Source: Mesostigma viride (taxonomy: Eukaryota; Streptophyta; Mesostigmatophyceae; Mesostigmatales; Mesostigmataceae). From it: DNA of 28,289 nt. Position numbers and translations under genes: made by a program. The DNA lies in NCBI GenBank assembly GCA_009746045.1, contig RPFO01000156.1, positions 6,694,625 to 6,722,913 of the forward strand. The letters run 5' to 3'. This document shows, one piece after another, positions 10,801-18,995 of this stretch. The number at the start of each line of letters is the position of its first letter. Position 1 is the first letter of the stretch. Below the pieces are notes generated by a model. The model saw nothing but the letters and a program-made list of their open reading frames with translations. It did not search any database and was not told the DNA's origin.

Positions 10801-12230
10801 GGTAGTACTTTTGTCTCTCGGGTGGCAGGCCCTCGATTGGGGGCCTTACGTTGCAGGCCTTTGATTGGGGGCCTGAAAGCGGCAGGCCTTTGTGGCGGCC
10901 TTGGTGGCTGGCCTGGATGGGGAAATGAGTATGATTTGTTTGGGAGGGGGTGCGGCTGTCTATAGCCCATAGTGGCCAATCGTGGCCCTTGGCGGCTTGT
11001 CCTTCCCGGCGTTGTACGAGCGAGCACTTAAGGTCTGTAGCATGGAATGGTGTTTGGGCGGTGAGTGCGGGTTTGCGGCGTCACGAGCATTCAATGGCAT
11101 GTAGGTGGCGTGTAGGCCGCGAGAAGGTTGTGGCATCTCATGGCATGGATGGAGGTGGCGAGTGTGCTGTTGCCGCGTCGCCGTCGCATGTGGCCGAGCA
11201 GGGAGGAACTTTCGGTTCGGGTTCAAGGCCAAAGGGACGTCGACCGACCTGGAGCTGCTGGGTCAGAAGCACGGCCTGAAGGTCGGGATCGTGGACGTGC
11301 TGGCGCTGGCCATGTGTGAGATCAGCGGGGCCGAGGCGGAAGGTGAGCGCTTGAGGTAATGTGATGGGTGGCATGACAGTAGGATGGGTAGCACAGGCAT
11401 GGGATAGATGTAGCCAGTTCTAAGGGTGGTTTTGCCTCGTGGAGCGGTGGCACGAGGGGGTTGTCCGATGGGCGCTGCCAGTAGCCATGCACAGCGCGTG
11501 CCGTAGAGGTGGAAAAAACGCGATCGGATGGCCATCAATGGTCGAACCCTTTGGATGCCCAGCAACACCTTTTGCATGAAACACGGGGCTTTCTCACAAT
11601 GCCGTGTTTACTTACACGCACAAGTCCTTTGCTGTGCACATGGAATGGTACGTGCGTGCGTTCTGTGCTTGCCACCTGGCAGATTGCGAGCCGGGGACGC
11701 TCACGTGCTTCCCCGTGCAGGTGGGCGATGCCAGGGAGGTCTCCTCCACGCGGGTCCGGCGAGCTCTGCTGGAGGGTGATGTCCAACTGGTGGCCGAGCT
11801 GACGGACCGCCTCTACCGGTTGGTCGTGGACCTGCCCCCATCGGACATGATGGACCCAGGGGCTGCCGTTTTGGATCAAGGCCCGATGGCACGGCTCGTG
11901 CCCAAGGGCCCATCTCTCTTCTTTCCCAAGAAGTGCTTCTTAAATGAGCCGCCCGGCAGGGGCTGCTACACCGTGCTCGCGTCCAGGTTTGCAGAGGTGG
12001 GCACCGCGGCGATCGACATCACGAGCCATGGGCTCATGCATGGCATCGCGCATTCGGTCGGCGTGGGCAGCTCGCTCGATGGCTTCGTGGTCATGACCGA
12101 GGCGGGCTTGTTTGTGAGCTTGGACAACGGGATGCCTGTGATGGACGCGCTGCGGTTGAGAGAGGGCTCGCCGCAGGGGCTGACGCGGGTATGCTTGGAC
12201 TTTGTGCAACTCTTTCCTGGGTCTAACTAG
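7751..12230 (+). CDS. RIBF: Plastid-type FAD synthetase (FMN adenylyltransferase), spliced, 5' end not resolved
   Basis: Four exons (7751-7886, 8479-8654, 11202-11342 and 11683-12230) join in phase into a protein closely resembling the plant RIBF1/RIBF2 family. These enzymes transfer AMP from ATP to FMN to make FAD; the Arabidopsis members are plastid proteins with FAD synthetase but no riboflavin kinase activity. Conserved features in order are [11 protein letters not shown] (nucleotidyltransferase GxFDxxHxGH), [45 protein letters not shown] and SSTRVRRAL. The C-terminal part after [11 protein letters not shown] lacks the glycine-rich PTAN motif of bacterial riboflavin kinase domains, as expected for the plastid type. 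Introns are GT-AG. The N-terminus and transit peptide are missing or unassigned. Exons are GC-rich, unlike the AT-richer introns. The stop is TAG at 12228-12230. Confidence 0.92.
7949..7995 (+). other. Decayed duplicate of the preceding exon end inside RIBF intron 1
   Basis: The run GTGCTCTCGTTCACGGGGAT at 7952-7971, then GGCTGCGGTGGGGTGGGAGCCCAG, repeats the last ~50 bp of the exon that ends at 7886 (GCTCTCCTTCACGGGCATGGCC and GGGTGGGAGCCCAG), with a few substitutions and a small deletion. The donor GTAC is replaced by AAAG, so the copy cannot splice the same way. Confidence 0.75.
8018..8222 (+). repeat. 10-bp minisatellite in RIBF intron 1
   Basis: About 20 units of TTGTTCTAGG or TTGTTGTAGG are present, with variants such as TGGTTCTAGG. 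They lie inside the 592-bp intron 7887-8478. Confidence 0.93.
8479..8654 (+). CDS. RIBF: RIBF exon, middle of the adenylyltransferase domain
   Basis: The acceptor CTGCCCAG|G follows a C-rich tract. The first base completes the split Arg codon, after which the frame reads [16 protein letters not shown] and onward to [18 protein letters not shown] and VVA. The donor is GCAG|GTACGG, leaving one base of a Gly codon. The text matches the plant RIBF stretch that starts after GWEPR and carries the ..TPRQFVE.. segment. Confidence 0.93.
10090..10259. repeat. TGACGCGTCA-rich subterminal-like block
   Basis: GACGC/GCGTC words occur more than ten times, including AATTTACGCGTCAG at about 10147 and 10179 and the 12-bp palindrome CTGACGCGTCAG near 10218. 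The block ends CCTCCCATCACTAG at about 10257, whose complement CTAGTGATGGGAGG resembles a hAT-type terminus. No second end was found in the window. Confidence 0.4.
10266..10529 (+). repeat. 66-bp tandem repeat, four units
   Basis: Units start GGCTGCATGGTATGTGTCAA at 10266, 10332, 10398 and 10464, nearly identical except for the diverged end of the last one. Because 66 is divisible by three, one frame stays open on each strand (repeating [22 protein letters not shown] split over the unit on the plus strand). It sits within an intron, so I do not treat it as coding. Confidence 0.95.
11202..11342 (+). CDS. RIBF: RIBF exon with the RFGFKAKG flavin-nucleotide segment
   Basis: The acceptor is CGAGCAG|GG. 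The phase-1 join restores [15 protein letters not shown], the counterpart of the family motif VVAGENYRFGYKASG. It continues [20 protein letters not shown] and ends at an excellent donor (GGAAG|GTGAGC), one base into the next codon. Confidence 0.92.
11683..12230 (+). CDS. RIBF: RIBF last exon with SSTRVR motif and C-terminal domain
   Basis: The phase-compatible acceptor is CACCTGGCAG|AT at 11682/11683; a stronger-looking acceptor (CCCCGTGCAG|GTGG at 11720/11721) would break the frame with the visible upstream donor. The exon carries [19 protein letters not shown], the family motif that closes the adenylyltransferase site, then [11 protein letters not shown] and a C-terminal domain of about 130 residues ([15 protein letters not shown], later [20 protein letters not shown]). 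It ends at TAG 12228-12230. Confidence 0.9.
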
Positions 12231-12522
12231 GGCACGGGCCCAACCATGGTACATTCTTTCTGTGCGCGTGGCACACGCGCACGACTGTATACTATTTTTT
12301 TGAGTTCTGCGCCTCCCTGGCTCATGAACACGGCAGCCAAGGCAGAGCTGACTGGCCTATGGGAAGCCATTGATCAAATTGTCTTGCTCTCTGTGATTGC
12401 AGTGATCTGAGTAGTCATTACAATTAGCCATGCAATAAAACACTGTGGATATGCTTTGGCCCAGGCTTTTTTGTAGCAATGAGCAGCCTTTGTATGAAAT
12501 TCATCGGGGTTGATGCTCCGTG

Positions 12523-12575
12523 ACTCCCCAACGGGAGTACGAGTTTAATTAATGAATGAATTAATTAATTAATTT
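12523..12575 (+). repeat. Retroelement 3'-end-like sequence with AATT tail
   Basis: The run ACTCCCCAACGGGAGTACGA is followed by GTTTAATTAATGAATGAATT and further AATT units. It resembles the 3' ends of the ORF1-element family (CTCCCAACGGAGTTATG plus AT-rich tail) and the sequence at 13021-13071. Confidence 0.5.
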
Positions 12576-13020
12576 GTATGAAAGCCGTACATACGAGCAT
12601 ACATCACCATTATTGTTATATGTGCGCTATGCCAGGATTTTTGCCTTTGCACCGTGTGTCTGCACAGTTTTCTTGGACGTTTGGAAACATGGCATGGCTC
12701 ACATAATGACGTACTGTCTAGCTAGACCTTTTCGTTGGTTTTCCATAATTGCGTGCATGTAAGTCCTCGTTAATGGTGGGAGAGCGATCGCAGCAGTGGT
12801 GCTCACCACTAGACACTCCCGGCCAGTTAGGCTCGAAATTTCTACACATGCCCTGATCGTTACGCAAGATGTTTCTGGCCCCCCCGCCTAGGTCATGTAG
12901 GTCTGGTCGCTCTTAGCTAGCGTTAGCATGGTTAGCATGCAAGGCATAATGTCAACGAACAAGGCTAGCTAGCTGCACATTTTCATACCAGATCCATTGA
13001 TCATATCTGGAACCCGCCAT

Positions 13021-13071
13021 GCAACGGGAGCTACACGAGTTTAATCTAGTAAATTAATTCATTAATACATG
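13021..13071 (+). repeat. Second retroelement 3'-end-like sequence
   Basis: CAACGGGAGCTACACGAGTTTAAT is followed by AAATTAATTCATTAATACATGG. It shares CAACGGGAG, ACGAGTTTAAT and the AATT-rich tail with 12523-12575, suggesting two 3' ends of one related family. Confidence 0.5.
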
Positions 13072-13175
13072 GAACAAACCCCCTGGAGTGGGGAAGCAGC
13101 GTGTTTGCAAACGTGGGAAGCATGCTAGACAAGTCCCTACGCAGCCTGTCTAATCTCGTCCGAAATGTGAGGCAT

Positions 13176-15304
13176 TAACTAATTTTAAAATTAGGAACAT
13201 AACTCCGTTGGGAGTATATGTAGCACATATCCCAGAGAAGGGGCATGTGACCCTACAATACATTCTAAGCTACTTCCTGCAAGGGTGGGAATGTAAACAA
13301 CACTTGCTCTAGGTGCGCTAGGGCACCTGCACCACCCAGAGTCTCGGGCAACACCCAGCTAAGGGGAGCCCGTCATAGGTGGGGAAGATCAGCATAGCTA
13401 TACAAGGGCTAGAGCGTGGCATCTCAGCAGAGAGCAGCTCTCTGCATGGGCACAGCATAACTAAATAAAGCTAGGCATCATCTGGAGTGTGGCACATCAT
13501 AAGCACACATGTACATGGCTAAATGGGACTCCTGAGTCAGCTGGTATAGAGCCTGTAGGAGGCTTACATGTACATGGCCACGGGCTATCTATCTATTCGA
13601 TCTGCACTACTGCTGCTGTATTCGATCCCCTAAGCTGGGGCGTCTGGAGTCGTTGGGGCCGCGGGGGTCGCATGCGCCAGGGCTTGTGGCCGACGTAGAT
13701 GGCCGCCCCCTTCCAGTACACCGGCTGCCCCGCCTTGGTCTGCCGGAGCTGGAGGTAGGTCGGCCATAGCTCCCGTCGCCGGTGTTGCTGCGCCAGGGTC
13801 AAGTCGTCGTCAAGGGTGAAGTGAATCTTCTCGAGCCGCTTGCGGCGTCTGAGAAAAGAAATCTTGTCCGCCGGGTTCTTAAAGGTGAGAAGGATCGAGC
13901 GGGGGCGCCCCTGCCTTACCCCGCGCGCGGGGAAGGCGGTGGGCGACCAGCTCGATCTCACCAGTAAGGCCCATGCGACTAAGAATTTCTCTCTCAAACG
14001 CACGTGCAAGCTTCTCGGAATTCTCACCTTCCTCCATGTCGAAGTTCTTGACTATGACGTTGAGGCTGCGCTTGGCGAGCTCGGCCTCCTCGCGGAGGTC
14101 GAGCGTCTGCTGCTGGAGCGCTGTGCTGCGACGGCGGAGGTGGTGGAGGTGGCGTGCATGCTGCTTGTCCGCCCAGGTCGGGATGGGAGGAGCATCGCCG
14201 GCCAGGCCAGCCGGGGCTGGCTCATGGCGGCAATGTCCTTCACCGCCTGGGCGGTGAGGCCTGCGGTGTTTTGCATGCACGACCTCAATGGCGATTGCAT
14301 TGTCCTTAAGGCGCTAGCAGCCTGGTAAATGTCGCGGAGCTGGTCGGTGATGGAGTCGGTGGAGGGGGGGGGGGGGGGGGGGCGGGGTGGAGGCGAGGAG
14401 GGTGGCGGTGGCGGTGGCGGTGGCGACCGTGCATGGCGGTGGGGATGGTGGGGAGCTCAGCAGCCAGCTTACGACCCAAAGCTTGCATTTCGCAAGCGAG
14501 GGGCGTCACGTGCTGTGCGAGATGGGTGAGGATCGAGGGTGAATTCAGTCAAGGGGACGGGATGCCCGAGAGGTCCACGGAACAGCGCTGAAGGATGAAA
14601 AAGAGGGCGGCAAGCTGAAGGCGCGGTTGCGACCAGCCAGACAGGTCAGCTGCGCGGAGCTGAAACTGGCCGTCAGACTGGCTGCGGAAGCATTCATTTG
14701 TGGCGAACGTGGTCACGTGGAGGCGCTGGCACAGGTCAAGAAGGGACGCATGTATACGACCCATAAGACAGGAGCTCCAGGATCCGGATGTGTGGCCTGT
14801 CGAAATAGCCGGGTCTGTTGACGTCGAAGGTGGAAAACAACTCATCAACGTCAAAGTCGTACTCAGACCAGCTAGGTTCGGTTGGGCGGCTGTGTTTGGG
14901 CTCGGGCGAGGCTGAGGGCGAGGCACTGATGCAGGAAGCCCGGGAGGGGGCTGGGCGATCACCAGTGCGCGACTAGTGTCACCGCTAGCTGCGCCTGCGG
15001 GGCCTGAGGGCGAAGCTGCATGCAGCCGGAGCTGCAGACGTTTTTTCACTGCCGAGCGCAGCCGCCAGGCTGCGTTGCGTGACTTGCGTCGAGGCGCGTT
15101 TGTTCGCCATATATTGCGTTTACAATAGCGTCGGAAAATTATATCAGCATGTGCGTCTTAGAAAGACGAAGCGATTGTGATATTCACGTCTAAATTCGGT
15201 GCTCAAACGTGAAATTAAGTTATGAGCTCCGCCGTCAGCCATGGCTACCTCGTGGCTCGTGGCTCGTACATGCATTACATTGCGAGGCGTGGCTCGTACA
15301 TTGC
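13176..15304 (-). mobile_element. ORF1-only LINE-like element, copy A
   Basis: A 2,129-bp copy on the minus strand is flanked by a 7-bp direct repeat, GAGGCAT, at 13169-13175 and 15305-15311. Its 5' region carries repeated CCACGAG words, then a 5' leader shared with copy B (CACAATCGCTTCGTCTTTCT, TGATATAATTTTCCGA), then an ORF1 remnant and a 3' untranslated region that ends with TACTCCCAACGGAGTTATG in element orientation. There is no reverse transcriptase or endonuclease. It is the same family as copy B, in opposite orientation. Confidence 0.8.
13593..15110 (-). pseudogene. ORF1p-like RNA-binding protein of copy A, frameshifted
   Basis: The reading starts at ATG 15110-15108 (MANKRASTQVTQRSLAAAL) and soon stops. 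It must shift frame several times, including around an 18-base G run near 14364-14382. Recognisable parts are LDLREEAELAKRSLNVIVKN, AFEREILSRMGL and ELVAHRLPRARGKAG around 13880-14130, then LLTFKNPADKISFLRRRK, FTLDDDLTLAQ and RRRELWPTYLQLRQ to the stop near 13593. These are the RRM-like and C-terminal domains of LINE-1 ORF1p (Transposase_22 type), an RNA-binding chaperone that coats element RNA. A coiled coil normally precedes them. The copy is not functional as it stands. Confidence 0.8.
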
Positions 15305-15339
15305 GAGGCATACCCTGGTACAAAGATTCTAAAGACCTA

Positions 15340-16290
15340 TGTGCATCCATCGCGGCACAACTCAAGCAACAAGCCCTCGACCTTCGCGAGGAGACCGACA
15401 TCACCCAGCACAGCCACAATGTCATCGTCAAGCACTTCGACCAGCCGGCAGGTGAGACCTCGACGAGCCTTCTCACGGCATTTAAGCGCGACATTCTTGC
15501 CCCCATGCAACTACTAAGCTCACTGGTGAGCTGCGGATGTCGGCTGTCCGCCTCCCCCGCGCGCGGGGTAAGGCTGGCCCGGCACAGTTGTAAAGCATGA
15601 CAAATGATGCTGGGCAGGGCTCGCGGAAAAATACTGTCGTAACGAGACATTGAAATAAATGTATGCATGATTCAATCCCGGTTTTCTGTTATGCAATATA
15701 TCAGTTTGCCGCCCGTGATGTTGATTACCTGGATGCGGACAATGAATCCGGCGCGACTCATGTCGCTGGCCAAAATGGTTGCCATAATGGTTGCAGTCTT
15801 GCCACGGGCTGTTTAAGGTCTGAAGATCGACTGCAACCATTATGGCAACCATTTTGGCCAGCGACATGAGTCGCGCCGCCGGATTCATTGTCCGCATCCA
15901 GGTAATCAACATCACGTGCGGCAAACTCAGTGATATATTGCATAACAGAAAACCGGGATTGAATCATGCATACATTTATTTCAATGTGTCGTTCCGACAG
16001 TATTTTTCCGAGCCCTGCCCAGCATCATTTGTAATGCTTTACAACTGGCAACCGCGTGCTCCTCACCTTTAAGTACATGGCGGACATGCTGGCGTTCCTT
16101 CAAATATGCCGCAAGAAGCTCTCGGAGACTCGCTTCACGCTGGACGACGACTTGACCCTGGCCCAGCAACAGCGGCGACGCGCGAGCTATGGCCGACCTA
16201 CCTTCAGCTCGACCGGCCGTGCGCAGAGCGCAGGGGCCGCCGGAAGCCGGTATACTGGAGGGGGGTGGTCATCCACGTTGACCACAACTT
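15340..16290 (+). pseudogene. ORF1p-like gene of copy C, split by the foldback element
   Basis: The first part, to 15584, reads IAAQLKQQALDLREETDI and then HNVIVKHFD, AFKRDILAPM and a decayed LPRARG region. After the foldback insertion it resumes at about 16060 with LTFKYMADMLAFLQ, RFTLDDDLTLAQQQRRRAS and a C-terminal KPVYWRGVVIHVDH. The order matches copies A and B domain for domain but with many substitutions and frame breaks. It is a clear relic of the same ORF1 protein. Confidence 0.8.
15585..16047. mobile_element. 463-bp foldback (MITE-like) element
   Basis: The left arm 15585-15798 and right arm 15829-16047 are near-perfect reverse complements, separated by a 30-base loop (15799-15828). 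The outermost 14 bp are exact: CAGTTGTAAAGCAT and ATGCTTTACAACTG. The element is bounded by GCA on both sides (15582-15584 and 16048-16050), a candidate 3-bp target duplication. It interrupts the ORF1 relic of copy C. The arms differ by a few substitutions and a 4-bp indel. It has no coding capacity of its own, and the superfamily is undetermined. Confidence 0.92.
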
Positions 16291-16449
16291 AGCCCTGGCA
16301 GGCACCTCCTGCCACCTCAGACTAGGGAATATATACCAGTCGTGTAGATTAGTCAGGCTTATAGCCTAGCATGTGGCCCACGCGCATGTGCGCCCATAAT
16401 GGCCCCCATGGATGATGCCTTCAGGATTTAGCCACGCCATGCCTATATA

Positions 16450-18503
16450 GAACAGGTAGTGAGCCACGAGCCACGAGCCACGAGGTAGCCATGGCTGTCG
16501 GAGCTCATAACTTTCACGTTTGAGCACCGAATTCAGCTGTGAATATCACAATCGCTTCGTCTTTCTTAATTAGACGCACATCGGCTGATATAATTTTCCG
16601 AAGCTATAACGCACTATACGATGAGCAAACGCCTCTCGACGCAACGCAGCCTGGCGGCTGCGCTCAGCAATGAAAATACGTCTGCAGCCCCGGCTGCAGC
16701 TTCGCCAACCGGCCCAGAAGGCAGCGGCGCCACTAGCCAAGCTCTAGTGGTCGCCCAGCCCCCTGCATGCTGAGCCCGCCTCGCCCGCAGCCGGTCGCCT
16801 GAACCCAAGCGCAGTCGCTCTGCCGAGCCGAGTTGGGTAGCGGCCGACTTTGTCGCCGCAGCCAGCCAGCCCAGCTTCCTTGACACGCTTACCACGGAAC
16901 GCATCCTGGTCTGCGTGTTTCATGGAACGCACGCCTCGCTTCTTGCACTATGCAAGCAGCTCTTCAACCAAGGTCGCCTCTTTGACCCTCGCTGGATTCG
17001 TATCTCCTGTTTCGACACCATTCCCAGCCTCCACCGCCCCTACCTCCAGCAAGTCGCTCTCTTTTCCCTCCTTGGACGCTCCATCGGGGAGCTTTGGCCC
17101 CCCAAGCCTCTCACCACCACCTTAACCGAATCCTCCCTCCGCTCACTCCTTAAGGAGGTCCTCGAGGAGCACGTGGACCCCATTGCTGCAGATGTGGCGG
17201 CCATTGGCGGCACGCTGACTGCCGAGCTTCCCCTCCTTTCCACCGCCACCTCCAGCATCTCCACCGCCACTTCCACCCTCCTCGCCTCCTCCACCGCCAC
17301 CACCTCCACCTCCGACGCCATCACCGCCCAGCTCCGTGACATCGACCATCGCTATATCGCTATCGACAACGCCATCGCTATCGAGGTTCTGCAGAACACG
17401 GCAGGCCTCACCGCCCAGGCGGTGAAGGACATTGCCGCCAAGCCAGCCCCGGCTGGCCTGCATGGCCGGCGATGCTCCTCCCATCACCACCTGGGCGGAC
17501 ATGCTTAAGCAACATACCACCTCCACCACCTCCGCCGTCGCAGCCCAGCTCCAACGGCAGACGCTTGACCTCCGCGAGGAGGCCGAGCTCTCAGCTCGCC
17601 CAACGCAGCCTCAACGTCATTGTCAAGAACTTCACCATGGAGGAAGGTGAGACTTCCGAGAAGCTTTCGCGTGCGTTTGAGCGAGAAATCCTTGGTCGCA
17701 TGGGCCTTATATCGGTGAGATCGCGCTGGCCGCCCACCGCCTTCCCCGCGCGCGGGGTAAGGCAGGGCCGCCCCCGCTCCTTCTCACCTTTAAGAACCCG
17801 GCGGACAAGATTTCTTTTCTCAGACGCCGCAAGCGGCTCGAGAAGACTCTCTTCACCCTTGATGACGACCTGACCCTGGCGCAGCAACAACGGCGACGGG
17901 AGCTATGGCCGACCTACCTCCAGCTCCGGCAGACCAAGGCGGGCCAGCCGGTGTACTGGAAGGGGGCGGCCATCTACGTCGGCCACAAGCCCTGGCAGGC
18001 GGCCCCCCCTCCCCCCCGCGGCCCCAGCGACTCCAGACGCCCCAGCTTAGGGGAATACAGCAGTAGTAGTGCAGAATAGATAGACCGTGGCCATGTACAT
18101 GTACGCCTCCTAGAGGCACTATATCCTAGCTAAGCCACGCGCTTTCCTTAATCATGTACATGTGTGCCTATGATGAGCCACACCCCAGATGATGCCTAGC
18201 TTTATTTAGTTATGTTGTGCCCATGCAGGGAGTAACTCTCTGCTGAGACGCCATGCCCTAGCTTCTTTGTATAGCTATGCTGATCTTCCCCCCCCATGAC
18301 AGGCTCCCCCTTCGCTGGGCATAGCTTGAAGATCATGGGGATGCAAGTGCCCTGCATGGTGCACCTAGAGCAAGGGTCCTTTACATCCCCACCCTTGCAG
18401 GAAGTAGCTTAGGATGTATGATAGGCCATATGCCCCCCTCTCAAGGGCTGTGTGCTACATATACTCCCAACGGAGTTATGTTACAATTCAATTCAATTCA
18501 ATT
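16450..18503 (+). mobile_element. ORF1-only LINE-like element, copy B, complete with target duplication
   Basis: A 2,054-bp insertion is flanked by a perfect 12-bp direct repeat, CATGCCTATATA, at 16438-16449 and 18504-18515. Its order is three CCACGAG words, a leader shared with copy A, ORF1 (16621-18079), and a ~420-bp 3' untranslated region with TACTCCCAACGGAGTTATG and a tail of four AATTC units. No reverse transcriptase, endonuclease or second frame lies between the ends. Long target duplications of variable length and a simple-repeat tail are signs of target-primed reverse transcription. I infer a non-autonomous relative of a LINE-1-like element mobilised in trans, comparable in structure to mammalian half-L1 elements. 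Confidence 0.8.
16621..18079 (+). pseudogene. ORF1p-like RNA-binding protein of copy B, lightly broken
   Basis: It starts at ATG 16621 (MSKRLSTQRSLAAALSNE). An in-frame TGA at 16771-16773 interrupts it at codon 51; the same frame then continues to 17508 through LDTLTTERILVCVFHGTHA, a Ser/Thr/Ala-rich segment (17220-17330) and IEVLQNTAGLTAQAVKDIA. Frame changes near 17455-17600 lead into LDLREEAEL and SLNVIVKNFTMEEGE (RRM-like RNP2 region), another at about 17710 into GEIALAAHRLPRARG, PPPLLLTFKNPADKISFL (RNP1-like) and FTLDDDLTLAQQQRRRELW. It ends at TAG 18077-18079. Domain order matches LINE-1 ORF1p. Full length would be about 485 residues, a little longer than typical mammalian ORF1p. At least three lesions make it non-functional. 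Confidence 0.85.
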
Positions 18504-18515
18504 CATGCCTATATA

Positions 18516-18995
18516 TATGGGACCTCCCATGGATGTTGCATTAAGAATTTAGCCATCATGCTATGCCTATATGCGTCGGATAGCATTTCAGTAGGACACC
18601 TTGCTCGCACCAGCCAGGTCGACACCGCCCTTGGCCTGTCAGGCCCCCAGCGGCTTGGCCAGCCAGGGCGGCACATTCTGACCTGGCCTGGCCCCAAGGG
18701 CATTCCCAAAAGGGTAGGGAAACATATCACGAACTACGTCCAGATGTTGCTGGATGACCTACTGGCTGGTCCCAGGCTCCCAGCCCAGTTTGAATACCGC
18801 ATCCACTCTCTCTCCCTTCTTTGGACTGCCATGCATGCAGAACAAGACGCGGTGGCAGAAGATTGTCAAGGCTCATGTGCACGCCCGACCCTGTGGGCAG
18901 GCCACCTCCCCCCAAGAGTAGGAGGCGTTTTGATGAGTAGGGTAGTTATAGGATTTTTATAGACTAGATAGATTAGCGTTAGGATAGTCCGATTG
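18516..18995. other. Flank of copy B, no gene recognised
   Basis: It begins with a second copy of the sequence just left of copy B (CCCATGGATGTTGCATTAAG, then ATTTAGCCAT and ATGCCTATATGCG), so the target was locally duplicated. A plus-strand frame of 182 codons runs through it to 18962 but overlaps the element end and has no family resemblance. Confidence 0.45.

Larger units (their letters stand above)
8655..11201 (+). other. RIBF intron 2 (2,547 bp), no independent gene recognised
   Basis: The intron is bounded by GCAG|GTACGG and GAGCAG|GG. It contains two minus-strand frames of 112 and 64 codons around 9354-9751 with no family resemblance, an imperfect doublet of GGCGGAATTAC/GCAGAATTACG near 8930-8970, the TGACGCGTCA block and 66-bp repeat listed separately, and about three degenerate copies of GCAGGCCTTTGATTGGGGGC in 10827-10895. 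Confidence 0.7.
12231..13071. other. Downstream region of RIBF, no further gene recognised
   Basis: The 3' untranslated region of RIBF must begin here. AATAAA at 12434-12439 is a candidate polyadenylation signal 204 bp past the stop; TGTAA, the usual chlorophyte signal, occurs near 12760. From about 12776 to 13071 there is a moderately structured segment ending in an AATT-rich tail that may be a short retroelement. Confidence 0.45.
13072..16437 (+). mobile_element. ORF1 element copy C, old and interrupted
   Basis: Fragments of an ORF1-type element on the plus strand occur at about 13072-13168, 15312-15584 and 16051-16437. Closing the gap left by copy A (13176-15304, with its duplicated GAGGCAT) joins coiled-coil-like text LDKSLRSLSNLVRNVRHTL to the segment leading into the second fragment. 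The second and third fragments are separated by the foldback element 15585-16047. The 5' boundary is only approximate. C is more diverged from A and B than they are from each other and seems to be the oldest insertion. Confidence 0.6.

Noticed and set aside
11604-12254. Antisense frames over the last RIBF exon
   Set aside because: They are shadows of the GC-rich RIBF coding exon.
13022-13066. Replication origin from AATT-rich runs
   Set aside because: The AATT repeats fit retroelement tails better, and eukaryotic origins cannot be called from such a short motif.
15663-15967. Two similar small proteins on opposite strands
   Set aside because: They are the same sequence read from the two arms of the foldback element, not independent genes.
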